DNA from: Streptomyces tagetis
GTDB lineage: Bacteria; Actinomycetota; Actinomycetes; Streptomycetales; Streptomycetaceae
Direction of reading: 5' to 3'
DNA length: 64,000 bases
Assembly: GCF_018069565.1 (NCBI RefSeq)
Contig: NZ_JAGPNL010000001.1
Span: forward strand, 1,798,001-1,862,000
How positions within the stretch are numbered: position 1 is the first letter of the stretch; each line of letters opens with the position of its first letter. The notes below the pieces were generated by a model. The model worked only from the letters and a program-made list of their open reading frames with translations, ran no database searches and had not been told where the DNA came from. Made by a program: the position numbers and the translations under genes. Shown here in pieces: positions 1-10,358 of this stretch.

Positions 1-1
1 C

Positions 2-937
2 ATCACGGTCCTGGTCATCTTCGGCTTCCGGTACATGGCCGTCTTCGCCAAGATCGTCACCCCGCTCTTCTTCGCCATGGTCGCCTGGTCGGTCACGGAC
101 GCGCTGAGCGACCACTCGCTCTCCGAGCTGATCCACTCCCCGGCCCCCGGCCAGGCCATCCCGCTCTCGGTCGCCGCGACCGCCATCGCCGGCGGCTACA
201 TGACCGGCGCGATCGTCTCCCCGGAGATGACCCGCTACAACAGCAGGAGCAGCCACGTCTTCCTGCAGAGTGCCTCGTCGATGATCCTCTCCGAGTACAT
301 CGTCGGCCTCACCGGCGTCCTGCTCGGCCACATGGTCGGCAGCGGCCAGGTCTCCCAGATCGTCCTGTCGACCTCGGGCGTCTTCGGCGTCCTCGTCGTC
401 CTGATGTCCACCGCGAAGATCAACGACTGGAACCTGTACGGCTCCTCCCTCGGCGTCGTCAACTTCTTCCAGGTCGTCTTCGGCAAGCGCCTGCACCGCG
501 GCGCCGTCACCATCGTCCTCGGCATCGCCGGCACCCTGCTCTCCGCGGTCGGCATCATGACCCACTTCACCGACTTCCTCTCGGTGCTGGGCGTGGCCAT
601 CCCGCCCATCGGCGGAATCATCGTCGCCGAGTACTGGGTGGTGCGCCGCATGCGCGCCCCGCTGGACGCCACCCGCGAGGCCGGCACCCTGCCCGCCACG
701 TCGCCGACCTGGGTGCCGATGTCCCTGGTCATCTGGGCCGCCGCCTTCTGCGTCGGCAAGTTCTACGACGGCGGCATCCCCGCCCTCAACTCCCTGCTGA
801 CCGCCTTCGTCCTGTACTGCGTCCTCGGCTTCGCGGGCCTGGTCAGGACCTACGGCACCTCGACCCTCGACGACGACGGCACCGCCGGCCCGGACCCGGC
901 CGCCGCCCCCGGCACGGCCACCGTAGGAGCACCATGA
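2..937 (+). CDS. NCS1 nucleobase permease, cytosine-permease-like (5' truncated by window)
   Basis: This is the C-terminal 311 residues of a membrane transporter of the NCS1 nucleobase:cation symporter family, most like cytosine permease (CodB). The frame is open to the left edge, so the start lies outside the window. Many hydrophobic helices are visible, with a GGYMTGAIVSPEMTRYNSR stretch in the middle and PPIGGIIVAEYW near the end, both typical of CodB-type carriers. The family imports cytosine or related bases with a cation. The TGA stop overlaps the ATG of the next gene (ATGA), so the two are translationally coupled. The exact substrate is inference; a hydantoin or purine-type base is also possible. 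Confidence 0.85.
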   Translation: MTVLVIFGFRYMAVFAKIVTPLFFAMVAWSVTDALSDHSLSELIHSPAPGQAIPLSVAATAIAGGYMTGAIVSPEMTRYNSRSSHVFLQSASSMILSEYIVGLTGVLLGHMVGSGQVSQIVLSTSGVFGVLVVLMSTAKINDWNLYGSSLGVVNFFQVVFGKRLHRGAVTIVLGIAGTLLSAVGIMTHFTDFLSVLGVAIPPIGGIIVAEYWVVRRMRAPLDATREAGTLPATSPTWVPMSLVIWAAAFCVGKFYDGGIPALNSLLTAFVLYCVLGFAGLVRTYGTSTLDDDGTAGPDPAAAPGTATVGAP

Positions 938-2271
938 GCACCACCGCACCCGCCCCCGTCACCGCCTCCGAGGAGGCGCAGCGCGAGGTCGTCGAGTTGT
1001 GCGCCGAACTGATCCGCTTCGACACCTCCAACCCCACCGGCGACGAGCGGGACTGCGCCGACTGGGTCGTGGCCCGCCTCGCCGAGGCCGGCATCGCCTC
1101 CGAACTGGTCGAGAGCGCCCCCGGCCGCGCCAACGTCGTCGCCCGCATCGCCGGCGCGGACCCGGACCGCGGCGCCCTGCTCGTCCACGGCCACCTCGAC
1201 GTGGTCCCCGCCGACCCCGCCGAATGGCGGGTCCCGCCCTTCTCCGGCGAGATCCGCGACGGGTACCTGTGGGGCCGCGGCGCCATCGACATGAAGGACA
1301 CGGTGGCCGTCATGCTGGCCACCGCCCGGCACTTCGCCCGCACCGGCACCCGGCCCACCCGCGACCTCGTCCTCGCCTTCCTCGCCGACGAGGAGGCGGG
1401 CGGCGCGTACGGCGCCCACTGGCTGGTCGAGCACCGGCCCGACCTCTTCGCCGGGGTCACCGAGGCCATCGGCGAGGGCGGCGGCTTCAGCTACGCCCTC
1501 GACGAGCGCCGGCGCCTGTACCCCATCGAGAACGCCCAGCGCGGGATGGCCTGGATGGAGCTGACGGCCACCGGCCGGGCCGGGCACGGCTCCTCCCCGA
1601 ACGACGAGAACGCCGTCACCGACCTCGCCGAGTCCCTCACCCGCATCGGCCGCCACACCTTCCCCGTCCGCCTGATCGAACCCGTACGCGCCCTGCTCAC
1701 GGAGGCCGCCCGCCTCCAGGGCGTCGACGTCGACCTGGACACCGAGGACCCGGACGCCCTCGACGCCGAACTGGCCAAGCTCGGCCACGTCGCCGACTTC
1801 ACGCAGGTCGTGCTCCGCAACTCGGCCAACCCGACCATGTTCTCGGCTGGCTACCAGACCAACGTCATCCCCGGCAAGGCCACCGCCCGCGTCGACGGCC
1901 GCTTCCTGCCCGGACACGAACAGGAACTGACCGACACCATCGACGCCCTGCTCGCCCCCTCCGTCACCCGCCGCTGGGTCAACCACGACATCGCCATGGA
2001 GACCGCCTTCGAGGGCCCCCTCGTCGACGCCATGTGCGACGCGGTGCGCGCCGAGGACCCGGACGGGCACCCGGTGCCCTACTGCAACCCGGGCGGCACC
2101 GACGCCAAGGCGTTCACCAAGCTCGGTATCCGCTGCTTCGGCTTCAAGGGCCTCAGGCTGCCGCACGACCTGGACTACGGCCGGCTCTTCCACGGCGTCG
2201 ACGAGCGGGTCCCGCTGGAGGGGCTGCGCTTCGGCGTACGGGTCATGACCCGGCTCTGGCAGAGCTGCTGA
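934..2271 (+). CDS. M20/M25/M40 family metallo-hydrolase (ArgE/DapE/CPG2-like)
   Basis: The 445-residue protein is a cytoplasmic dizinc amidohydrolase of the M20 superfamily, which cleaves N-acyl or carbamoyl amide bonds of small molecules. The metal and catalytic motifs are all visible: LLVHGHLDVVP (His ligand and catalytic Asp), WGRGAIDMKD (bridging Asp), FLADEEAGGAYG (catalytic Glu and ligand Glu) and the C-terminal FHGVDERV (His ligand). The start ATG overlaps the stop of the upstream permease gene. The coupling suggests that the enzyme acts on the imported compound or its breakdown product, for example a ureido acid from base catabolism, but the sequence does not fix the substrate. Confidence 0.85.
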   Translation: MSTTAPAPVTASEEAQREVVELCAELIRFDTSNPTGDERDCADWVVARLAEAGIASELVESAPGRANVVARIAGADPDRGALLVHGHLDVVPADPAEWRVPPFSGEIRDGYLWGRGAIDMKDTVAVMLATARHFARTGTRPTRDLVLAFLADEEAGGAYGAHWLVEHRPDLFAGVTEAIGEGGGFSYALDERRRLYPIENAQRGMAWMELTATGRAGHGSSPNDENAVTDLAESLTRIGRHTFPVRLIEPVRALLTEAARLQGVDVDLDTEDPDALDAELAKLGHVADFTQVVLRNSANPTMFSAGYQTNVIPGKATARVDGRFLPGHEQELTDTIDALLAPSVTRRWVNHDIAMETAFEGPLVDAMCDAVRAEDPDGHPVPYCNPGGTDAKAFTKLGIRCFGFKGLRLPHDLDYGRLFHGVDERVPLEGLRFGVRVMTRLWQSC

Positions 2272-2391
2272 CCAGGGACGACGCCACGCCCCCGGCCCGG
2301 GAATGCGGGACCGGCCGGCGGCGTTGACCACCCCGTCCGGCGCCGCGCAAACCGGCACCGAGGCCCGCGCACCGGACGGGAAGGAGCACTC

Positions 2392-2556
2392 ATGCCCCGC
2401 AGCACCGCACGCCCAATCGTCCGGCTGAGGTCGACCGCCGGGACCGGCGTCACCTACGTGACGCGCAAGAACCGGCTCACCCACCCCGACCGGCTCGTCC
2501 TCACCAAGTACGACCCGGTGGCGGACGCGCACGTCCCCTTCCGCGAGGAACGCTGA
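2392..2556 (+). CDS. rpmG: 50S ribosomal protein L33 (zinc-free paralogue)
   Basis: The 54-residue product matches bacterial ribosomal protein L33, with the core [28 protein letters not shown] and the C-terminal FREER. None of the four zinc-binding cysteines of the C+ form is present, so this is the C- paralogue that can replace the zinc-containing one. A clear GGGAAGGAG ribosome-binding site lies 5 nt before the ATG. In Streptomyces such paralogues usually sit in zinc-regulated clusters with rpmB, rpsN and rpmE copies. Here the gene stands alone, and I saw no Zur-like dyad in the 120 bases before it. Confidence 0.93.
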   Translation: MPRSTARPIVRLRSTAGTGVTYVTRKNRLTHPDRLVLTKYDPVADAHVPFREER

Positions 2557-2578
2557 CCCGCGCCGCCCGCCCCGTACA

Positions 2579-2611
2579 CCGGCCCGGCCCCGCACCACGG
2601 GGCCGGGCCGG
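2579..2611 (+). terminator. Hairpin terminator after rpmG
   Basis: A perfect stem starts with the 12-base arm GGCCCGGCCCCG, has a five-base loop CACCA and the matching arm; two more pairs extend it outward. It begins 22 bases after the rpmG stop and before the next gene's ribosome-binding site. There is no T-tract, as is common for actinobacterial terminators. Confidence 0.75.
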
Positions 2612-2701
2612 ACCCGTCCCCGGGGGCCCGCGCCGGGACCCGGAGCGCCGCCTGGCACACTGCACGGGCGCCACCGCACCCCGGACCAGGAGGCCCCCGC
2701 C

Positions 2702-3772
2702 ATGACCGAGCAGTTCGCGGCCCGCGCCGCCGGGTACGAGCGGCGCTTCAGCGCGGTCTTCGAGGAGTTCTTCGACACCCTCGGCACCACCCTGGACGCC
2801 CCCGCCTTCAGCCGCTTCACCCCCGAGTGCCTGGAGCTGCTGCGCGACCTCTCCCTGCGCGGCGGCAAGCGGATGCGGGTCGTCCTGCTGCACGAGGCCG
2901 CCCGCCTGGTCACCGACGCCCCCGTCGACGGACTCGACGCCGCCGCGCTCAGCATCGAACTGCTCCAGACCCACGGCCTGGTCCACGACGACCTCATCGA
3001 CGACGGCGCCACCCGCCGCGGCGGCCCCTCCACCTACCACGCCTACCGCGCGCGGTACCCCGACCACCCCCGCGCCGCGCTCGGCCTCACCGTCCTCGCC
3101 GGGGACCTCGCCCTCGCCCTCTCCCTGCGCGTCCTGCTCGACGCCGACCTCCCCGCCGAGCTGCGCCGGGCCATGGCCGAGGTGCAGACCCGGGCCGCCG
3201 CCGACACCTTCGTCGGCCAGATCACCGACCTGGAACGGGACTTCACCGGCCCCGTCTCCGAGGACGTCCTCCACCAGGTGGCCGACCACAAGACGGCCCG
3301 CTACTCCGTCCTCGCCCCGCTGCGCCTCGGCCTCCTCGCCGCGGGCACCGACCCGGCCCCGTACGAGGAGGAACTGCGCGCCTACGCGCGCCTCGTCGGC
3401 ATCTGCGGCCAGATGCGCGACGACCACCTCGACCTCTTCGGCGACGCGGCCGTGCTCGGCAAGCCGACCGGCGCCGACCTCCGCGAGGGCCGGCGCAGCT
3501 ACACCGTCGTCCGCCTGCTGGAGGCCGCGAGCGGCACCGGACGCCGGGTGGTCGAGGACGCCCTCGGCGACCCGCACTGCACCCCGGAGACGGTCGCCGC
3601 CGTCCGCGAGATCGGCGAACGCCTCGGGGTCGGCGCCGCGATGGAACGCGAGATGCGCCGGCACGCCGAGCGGGCCCGCGCCCTCGCCGCCGGCTGGCGC
3701 CCGCGCTGGCGCGAGGACGCCGTCGCCTTCTTCGAGAACGTGCCGCTGTGGAGCGTCGAACGCACCCGCTGA
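2702..3772 (+). CDS. Polyprenyl (E)-diphosphate synthase family protein
   Basis: The 356-residue cytoplasmic enzyme belongs to the trans-isoprenyl diphosphate synthases, which condense isopentenyl diphosphate with allylic diphosphates to make geranyl-, farnesyl- or geranylgeranyl diphosphate. Visible motifs are GGKRMR, the first aspartate-rich motif in VHDDLIDDGATRRG, GQITDLERD and the second aspartate-rich motif MRDDHLDLFGD. AGGAGG lies upstream of the ATG. No carotenoid, hopanoid or terpene cyclase gene is next to it, so the chain length and final product cannot be read from context. It converges on ureD with only 10 bases between the stops. Confidence 0.88.
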   Translation: MTEQFAARAAGYERRFSAVFEEFFDTLGTTLDAPAFSRFTPECLELLRDLSLRGGKRMRVVLLHEAARLVTDAPVDGLDAAALSIELLQTHGLVHDDLIDDGATRRGGPSTYHAYRARYPDHPRAALGLTVLAGDLALALSLRVLLDADLPAELRRAMAEVQTRAAADTFVGQITDLERDFTGPVSEDVLHQVADHKTARYSVLAPLRLGLLAAGTDPAPYEEELRAYARLVGICGQMRDDHLDLFGDAAVLGKPTGADLREGRRSYTVVRLLEAASGTGRRVVEDALGDPHCTPETVAAVREIGERLGVGAAMEREMRRHAERARALAAGWRPRWREDAVAFFENVPLWSVERTR

Positions 3773-3782
3773 CCGGGGAGCC

Positions 3783-4613
3783 TCACCCGGCGGCGGCCGG
3801 TACGGGCGCCTCCGCGCCGGTGAGCAGGAGCGCCGCCGCCCCCTCCAGCCTGCGCCGCAGCTCCGCCGTGTCCGGAGCGAGGGCACCGACCAGCACCCCG
3901 CCGCCCAGCTCCATCACGGCGGTGCCCGGACCGGCGAGCGCGCCGCCCGCCCGCTCCGCGCGGACCGCGCCCGGGTCGACGACCAGCAAGGTCCCGGCCG
4001 TACGGTGCCCGCCGGTGACCGCCGGCCCGTCCCACCCCGGCGCCCCGGGACCCACCGCCAGCTCCTGGTCGTGGAGCGGGCCGGCCGGGGTCTCCACGCG
4101 GACCCGCTGCCGGTAGCGGCCCGGCGCCTCCCCGTGCCGGCCGAACAGCACCTCCTCGCGCACCACGAGCCGGGCCCCCTCCGCCAGCGCGATCCGCACA
4201 TCGGTGCGGTGCCGGCAGCCCCGCCCGGCGATCACCAGCTCGGGCAGCCAGGCCAGGCACGCCCCGGCGCCGACCCGCACCCGCACGTCGAGCCGGGACT
4301 CCTCGCCGTACGTCCCCGGCAGCAGCAGGGTCGGCGCGATCTCGCCCAGCACCAGCGCGCTGCCCGCCCCGACCCGCACCTCCAGACGGAGCAGGTCGCC
4401 GCCGAGCGGGCCCGCCGCCCCGGCCGCCAGATGGACGCGGGCGGGCTCGGCGCACCGGCCGGCCCAGTCGGTGACCGGCGTGGGGGCGAGCGGGGCGGTG
4501 GTGCGCAGCATCAGGGGCCACCCCGAGCGCAGCACCGAGACGCGGGTGCCCGCCCGGCCCGGTGCACGGGCGGGGGCGCGTTCGGTGGCCAGCAGGGCCG
4601 TCGCGGCGGTCAC
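3783..4613 (-). CDS. ureD: Urease accessory protein UreD
   Basis: The 276-residue protein is UreD (UreH), the scaffold that joins UreF and UreG on apo-urease for nickel insertion. Family features include the N-terminal SGWPLMLRTTAPLAP region and the central GRGCRHRTDVRIALAEGARL and RLVVREEVLFGRHGE segments. The start is GTG at 4613, ten bases after the ureG stop. It is the last gene of the leftward ureA-B-C-F-G-D operon. The product is divergent and rich in Gly and Ala but of full length. Confidence 0.88.
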   Translation of the reverse strand: MTAATALLATERAPARAPGRAGTRVSVLRSGWPLMLRTTAPLAPTPVTDWAGRCAEPARVHLAAGAAGPLGGDLLRLEVRVGAGSALVLGEIAPTLLLPGTYGEESRLDVRVRVGAGACLAWLPELVIAGRGCRHRTDVRIALAEGARLVVREEVLFGRHGEAPGRYRQRVRVETPAGPLHDQELAVGPGAPGWDGPAVTGGHRTAGTLLVVDPGAVRAERAGGALAGPGTAVMELGGGVLVGALAPDTAELRRRLEGAAALLLTGAEAPVPAAAG

Positions 4614-4623
4614 GGCCGTCCCC

Positions 4624-5301
4624 TCAGCCGCCCTCGGCCAGGCGTTCGCGCACCCAGGTCGTGACCTCCCGCGCGGAGGGGTCCTCGACGAGGGAGAGGA
4701 AGCGCACGGGCCGGTCGCCGCGCTTCTCCTCGGCGTCCCGCGCCATCACCGACAGATCGGCGCCCACCTGCCGGGCGAGGTCCGTCTTGTTGACGACGAG
4801 CAGATCGGAGGCGATGACACCGGGGCCGCCCTTGCGGGGCACCTTGTCGCCGCCGGAGACGTCCACCACGAAGATCTGGTGGTGCACCAGCCCGTGGCTG
4901 AAGGTGGCGGTGAGGTTGTCCCCGCCGCTCTCCACGAGGACCAGGTCCAGCGGCGGCAGGCTCCGCTCCAGGTCCTCCACGGCCTCCAGGTTGGCGGAGA
5001 TGTCGTCGCGGATCGCGGTGTGCGGACAGCAGCCGGTCTCCACCGCCCGGACCCGCTCGGCGGGCAGCACCCCGTTGCGCAGCAGGAAGTCGGCGTCCTC
5101 GGTGGTGTAGATGTCGTTGGTGACCACGGCCAGTCGGGTCTCGCCGGCCAGGGACCGGCAGAGCGCCGCCACCAGCGCGGTCTTGCCCGAGCCGACCGGC
5201 CCGCCGAGGCCGATGCGCAGCGGGCGCCCCGGGGTCCGCGGCAGCCGGCCGGCGGCGGTGGGCGCCGCGTGGTCGTGCGGGCGCCCGCCCCCGGCGGACA
5301 C
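4624..5301 (-). CDS. ureG: Urease accessory GTPase UreG
   Basis: The 225-residue SIMIBI GTPase powers nickel delivery to urease. The P-loop [14 protein letters not shown], the [13 protein letters not shown] segment, the nickel-binding [11 protein letters not shown] motif (the family CPH), [12 protein letters not shown] and the guanine-recognition VNKTDLA are all present. The chosen start is GTG at 5301, which leaves a short His-containing N-terminus ([11 protein letters not shown]) as in other actinobacterial UreG proteins; no ATG exists nearby. The ribosome-binding site AGGGAGGAA is unusually close to that start. UreG sits 19 bases downstream of ureF. Confidence 0.93.
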   Translation of the reverse strand: MSAGGGRPHDHAAPTAAGRLPRTPGRPLRIGLGGPVGSGKTALVAALCRSLAGETRLAVVTNDIYTTEDADFLLRNGVLPAERVRAVETGCCPHTAIRDDISANLEAVEDLERSLPPLDLVLVESGGDNLTATFSHGLVHHQIFVVDVSGGDKVPRKGGPGVIASDLLVVNKTDLARQVGADLSVMARDAEEKRGDRPVRFLSLVEDPSAREVTTWVRERLAEGG

Positions 5302-5320
5302 TTCCTCCCTCTCGTGCGGA

Positions 5321-6096
5321 TCAGGACGCAAAGAGACGCACCTCCCAGGTGGCGTGGAGTTCGGCGGCGATGTCGAGCAGCGGAGCGCCGTACGAGGGGA
5401 GCCGGGCGGCCGGGGTGTCCGCCTCGCCGGCGGCCCGGACGGCGAGCCGGTCCAGTTCCGGCACCAGCCCGGCGAGGACCGCGTGCACGGCGAACGGGTC
5501 GAGGCCCAGCAGGCGGACCGCCGCCGTCGCGGGACCCGTCGCGGCGTCGTGCAGGGCGGCCGAGGCCGCCTCGCCCGGCCCGAGCCCCAGGGCGCGGGCC
5601 GCCGCGCCGAGCGCGACCGGCTGATGCCAGCCACCGGGCAGCGCCCCGGCCAGCGCGTCCAGCCCCGGGTGCGGCCGGACGCTCCGGGCGGCACGCAGCA
5701 TCTGGCGGCCGAGCCGGCGGGAGGTGGCGCGCAGCGCGGGCGAGGGGGTACGGGCCTCGAACTCGCCGTCCAGCGCGCCGAGCCGGCCACGCCCGTCGGC
5801 TGCCGTGCCGTCACCGCCCCCTGCCGTGCCGCTTCCGTCCGCCGCCGTGCCGCGCCCGTCGGCCGCCGTGCCGTCGTCGAACGCGGCGCACGCGGCGGCG
5901 GCGAAGGCGGCGGTGGTGGCCCCGGTGGTGGCGAGGCGGCCCCGCAGGAACGCCTCCAGGCCGTCGGTGTCCCGCACCCGTCCGGCCGCCACGGCCGCCT
6001 CCAGACCGCCGGAGTGGGCGTGGCCGCCCGCCGGGAAGCGGCCGTCCGCCAGCATGAGGAGCCCCGCCGCGCCGACGGCCGGGGGCCGGGTCCCGG

Positions 6097-6100
<4 letters not shown>
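5321..6100 (-). CDS. ureF: Urease accessory protein UreF
   Basis: UreF is the UreD/UreG-binding nickel-insertion factor. The conserved start [20 protein letters not shown] and later [24 protein letters not shown] and [10 protein letters not shown] are recognisable. I chose a TTG at 6100 because it overlaps the ureC stop (TTGA), giving 259 residues; an ATG at 6055 would give 244 and is nearly as plausible. The protein carries an unusual low-complexity insert of Gly, Thr, Ala and Asp repeats ([13 protein letters not shown], about residues 78-105) between the first helices, probably a repeat expansion in a loop. Confidence 0.87.
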
Positions 6101-7798
<1,698 letters not shown>

Positions 7799-7806
<8 letters not shown>

Positions 7807-8221
7807 CGAGCGGACCTCCGCACTCGCCGCGCAGCCCGCGCACGATACGCCGGCCGCCGAGGGGGACGAGTTCGACCTCGACGGTGGCGCCCGGGTCGAA
7901 GCGCACCATGCCCCCGGCCAGGATGTTCAGCCGCTGCCCCCAGGCCCGCTCCCGGTCGAACCGGAGCGCCGGGTTGACCTCGGCGAAGTGGTAGTGGGAG
8001 CCGACGCTGACCGGGCGGTCCGCGGTGTTGACCACCGGGAGCCGGGTCACCGGCCGGCCCGCGTTGATGGTGACCGTGCCGCTGCCGTGGATGATCTGGC
8101 CCGGGGAACCGGGCAGCTCCGCCGAGTCGGCGCCGGGCTGCACCAGCCCCGTCGCGTCGCCCTTGCCCGATCCGGGGACCAGTGACCTGCCGCTGCCCGG
8201 CCGTTGCCGGCGCTCGCTCAC
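7799..8221 (-). CDS. ureB: Urease subunit beta (UreB) with N-terminal extension
   Basis: The 140-residue structural subunit of urease contains the conserved [24 protein letters not shown] and [11 protein letters not shown] segments. It has roughly 40 extra residues before the usual start of the family (the region [11 protein letters not shown] to [10 protein letters not shown]), rich in Gly, Ser and basic residues. The start is GTG overlapping the ureA stop (GTGA), so the extension is very likely translated; an internal start near the SPGQI motif lacks a good start codon. The gamma, beta and alpha subunits assemble as an (alpha beta gamma)3 trimer in the cytoplasm. Confidence 0.92.
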
Positions 8222-8520
8222 TGGATCGGCCCCTGCACCGCGATCAGCTTCGTCCCGTCCAGGAACGTCGCCTCCACCTGTACCTGCGACAGCATGTCGG
8301 CGACCCCGTCCATCACCTCGTCCCGGCGCAGCACCCCGCGCCCGGCGTCCTGGAGGTCGGCCTTGGTGCGCCCGTCACGGGCCCCTTCGAGGAGGAAGGC
8401 GGAGATGAGCGCCGTGGCCTCCGGAAGGTTCAGTTTCAGGCCGCGCTCCCGGCGTTCCTGGGCGAGTCTGGCCGCCGTGTAGATCATCAGGCGCTCGCGC
8501 TCCTGAAGGCTGAGCAGCAT
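8218..8520 (-). CDS. ureA: Urease subunit gamma (UreA)
   Basis: The 100-residue subunit begins with [21 protein letters not shown] and includes [22 protein letters not shown], both hallmarks of UreA. The start ATG at 8520 has GGAGA upstream; the frame stays open for 37 more codons but these do not match the family. It is the first gene of the leftward urease operon, so the promoter should lie in 8521-8650, where I saw no convincing -35/-10 pair. Confidence 0.94.
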   Translation of the reverse strand: MLLSLQERERLMIYTAARLAQERRERGLKLNLPEATALISAFLLEGARDGRTKADLQDAGRGVLRRDEVMDGVADMLSQVQVEATFLDGTKLIAVQGPIQ

Positions 8521-8654
8521 CGCTGTCTCCGCTCTCTCCGGGGCCGGTCGGCGCGGACCGGCCGGATTCCGGTGTCCGGATCTCACCCTGGCACGCGGCA
8601 CGGTGCTCCCGCCGGTGCTGTTGCGCCACACGGGGCGCGGGCCGGGGAGACGGA

Positions 8655-8685
8655 CGTGCCCCGGGACGCGGGGTCCCGGGGCACG
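8655..8685 (-). terminator. Hairpin terminator of the S8 protease gene
   Basis: A perfect 13-bp stem (arm CGTGCCCCGGGAC) with a five-base loop GCGGG lies 36 bases downstream of the protease stop codon and upstream of ureA. It should separate the two leftward units. Confidence 0.8.
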
Positions 8686-8721
8686 GTGGAGCGGGTACGG
8701 GGTGCGCCTGCCGTCAGCGGG

Positions 8722-9930
8722 TCACGGGACGAGCTTCAGCAGCAGGTTGGGGGAGCCGGTGCCGGGGCTCGTCACCTTGCCGCTGGTCGAGCCGTTCACC
8801 AGGGCGGTGGCGACCTGCGCCGGGGTGGCGGAGGTGTGGTTGGCGAGGTAGACCGCGGCGGCTCCGGCGACGTGCGGGGTCGCCATCGAGGTGCCGGAGA
8901 TGGTGTTGGTCGCCGTGTCACTGGTGTGCCAGCCGGCCGTGATGGAGGAGCCGGGGGCGAAGAGGTCCAGGACGGCCCCGTAGTTCGAGTAGCTCGCCCG
9001 CGCGTCGGTGTTGGTGGTGGCGCCGACGGTGATGGCCTCCGTGACCCGGGCGGGGGAGTAGGAGGAGGCGTTGGCGTTGCTGTTGCCCGCGGCGATGGCG
9101 TAGGTCACGCCGCTGGCTATGGAGTTGCGCACGGCGGTGTCCAGGGTGGCGGAGGCGCCGCCGCCGAGCGAGAGGTTGGCGACCGAGGGGCCGGAGTGGT
9201 TGGCGGTCACCCAGTCGATGCCGGCGATGACCCCGGCGGTGGTGCCCGAACCGTTGTTGTCGAGCACGCGCACGGCCACGACCTTGGCCTTCTTGGCGAC
9301 GCCGTAGGTCGACCCCGCGATGGTGGTGGCCACGTGGGTGCCGTGGCCGTTGCCGTCGGAGGCGATGGTGTCACCGTCGACGGCGTCGTACCCGTAGGAG
9401 GCACGGCCGCTGATCTGCTGGTGGGTGATGCGCACACCGGTGTCGATGACGTACGCGGTCACGCCGGTGCCGGCACTGTCCGGGTAGGTGTAGGTGCCGG
9501 ACAGCGGCAGGGAGGTCTGGTCGATGCGGTCCAGCCCCCAGGGGGCGTTGGACTGGGTGGTGTCGGCGAGGCGGACGCGCTGGTCCTGCTCGACGGAGGC
9601 CACGGCCGGGTCGGCGGCGAGCCGCCGGGCCTCGGTCGCGGAGAGGGTGGCGGTGTAGCCGTTGAGCGCGCTGCCGAACGCCTTGCGCACCGTGCCGCCG
9701 TACCGCTCGACCAGGTCCTGGCCGGCCGTCGACGACGCCTTCAGCCCGGCGTCCGTGCGGAGGGTGACGATGTAGCTGTCCTTGACAGCCGTGGGCGATC
9801 CGGCCGCGAGGACGGTGCCTTCGGCGGGGGCGGCGTGGGCGGGCAGGGCGGTGAGCCCGCCGCCGAGGGCCAGGACGGCCGCACCGGCGAGGGTGCCGAG
9901 CCGGAATCTCTTGCTGCGCAGTCGTGCCAT
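8722..9930 (-). CDS. Secreted S8 family serine peptidase (subtilase) with I9 propeptide
   Basis: The 402-residue protein is a secreted subtilisin-like protease. A signal peptide ([12 protein letters not shown]... AHA) is followed by an inhibitor I9-type propeptide (about 48-122, with DSYIVTLR and a SVEQDQ end) and a peptidase domain. The catalytic triad is Asp163 in VIDTG, His196 in GNGHGTHVA and Ser348 in SGTSMATPH, with Asn283 in the oxyanion motif AAGNSN. The start ATG at 9930 has AGGAGGAGG about 10 bases upstream; the frame extends further but without a better start. It stands alone and is probably used for extracellular protein breakdown. Confidence 0.93.
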   Translation of the reverse strand: MARLRSKRFRLGTLAGAAVLALGGGLTALPAHAAPAEGTVLAAGSPTAVKDSYIVTLRTDAGLKASSTAGQDLVERYGGTVRKAFGSALNGYTATLSATEARRLAADPAVASVEQDQRVRLADTTQSNAPWGLDRIDQTSLPLSGTYTYPDSAGTGVTAYVIDTGVRITHQQISGRASYGYDAVDGDTIASDGNGHGTHVATTIAGSTYGVAKKAKVVAVRVLDNNGSGTTAGVIAGIDWVTANHSGPSVANLSLGGGASATLDTAVRNSIASGVTYAIAAGNSNANASSYSPARVTEAITVGATTNTDARASYSNYGAVLDLFAPGSSITAGWHTSDTATNTISGTSMATPHVAGAAAVYLANHTSATPAQVATALVNGSTSGKVTSPGTGSPNLLLKLVP

Positions 9931-10323
9931 GACGAGGGGTCCTCCTCCTGGCGGCGCGCGCCGGGGTGGGGCGCGCGACTGTGGGGGTGTGCACGGGGCC
10001 GCGCACACGGCCGCGGACGCCTTTGCGTCCGCGGTCGTGGACCAGCGTCATGGCAAATGGCCTGCCAGACAAGGGAGTTGTAAGGCCGTCAACAAATCTG
10101 ACATGAACACGCAACCAAGGGGAGGGGGGTCGGGGTGGTGTGGCGCGGTTTGCCCCGGGACGGGCCGGTGAAGGGGGGCGCGGGGACGGTGCCGCGAGGC
10201 GCCGGGCGCCCGAGCGGCACCCCGCGCCGACGGCCGGATGTGCGTACTTGCGTATCCGGGCGGGACGGATGTGCGGGGAGAGGAGCCGTGCCCGGGGCGG
10301 CCGGTGGGGCGGGGACCGTTCCC
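9931..10323. other. Intergenic region upstream of the protease gene
   Basis: About 390 bases without a convincing gene. The relatively AT-rich stretch 10030-10110 is the likely promoter region for the leftward protease gene; on the minus strand a TTGACG hexamer is present there, but I could not pair it with a good -10 box. Confidence 0.4.
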
Positions 10324-10358
10324 GGGCCGGCCGGGCGGGGGCTCTCCCCGGCCGGCCC
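10324..10358 (-). terminator. Hairpin terminator at the end of the DUF475 gene
   Basis: Arms GGGCCGGCCGGG and its complement form a 12-bp stem around an 11-base loop. The near arm touches the TAG stop codon of the DUF475 gene, so termination would begin right at the end of the coding region. Confidence 0.6.

Noticed and set aside
850..3033. Long minus-strand frame across the M20 hydrolase, rpmG and the polyprenyl synthase
   Set aside because: It spans three recognisable genes on the other strand and has no domain of its own.
8218..8631. A longer UreA starting at 8631
   Set aside because: The extra 37 residues do not match UreA, and ATG 8520 has a ribosome-binding site and the family N-terminus.
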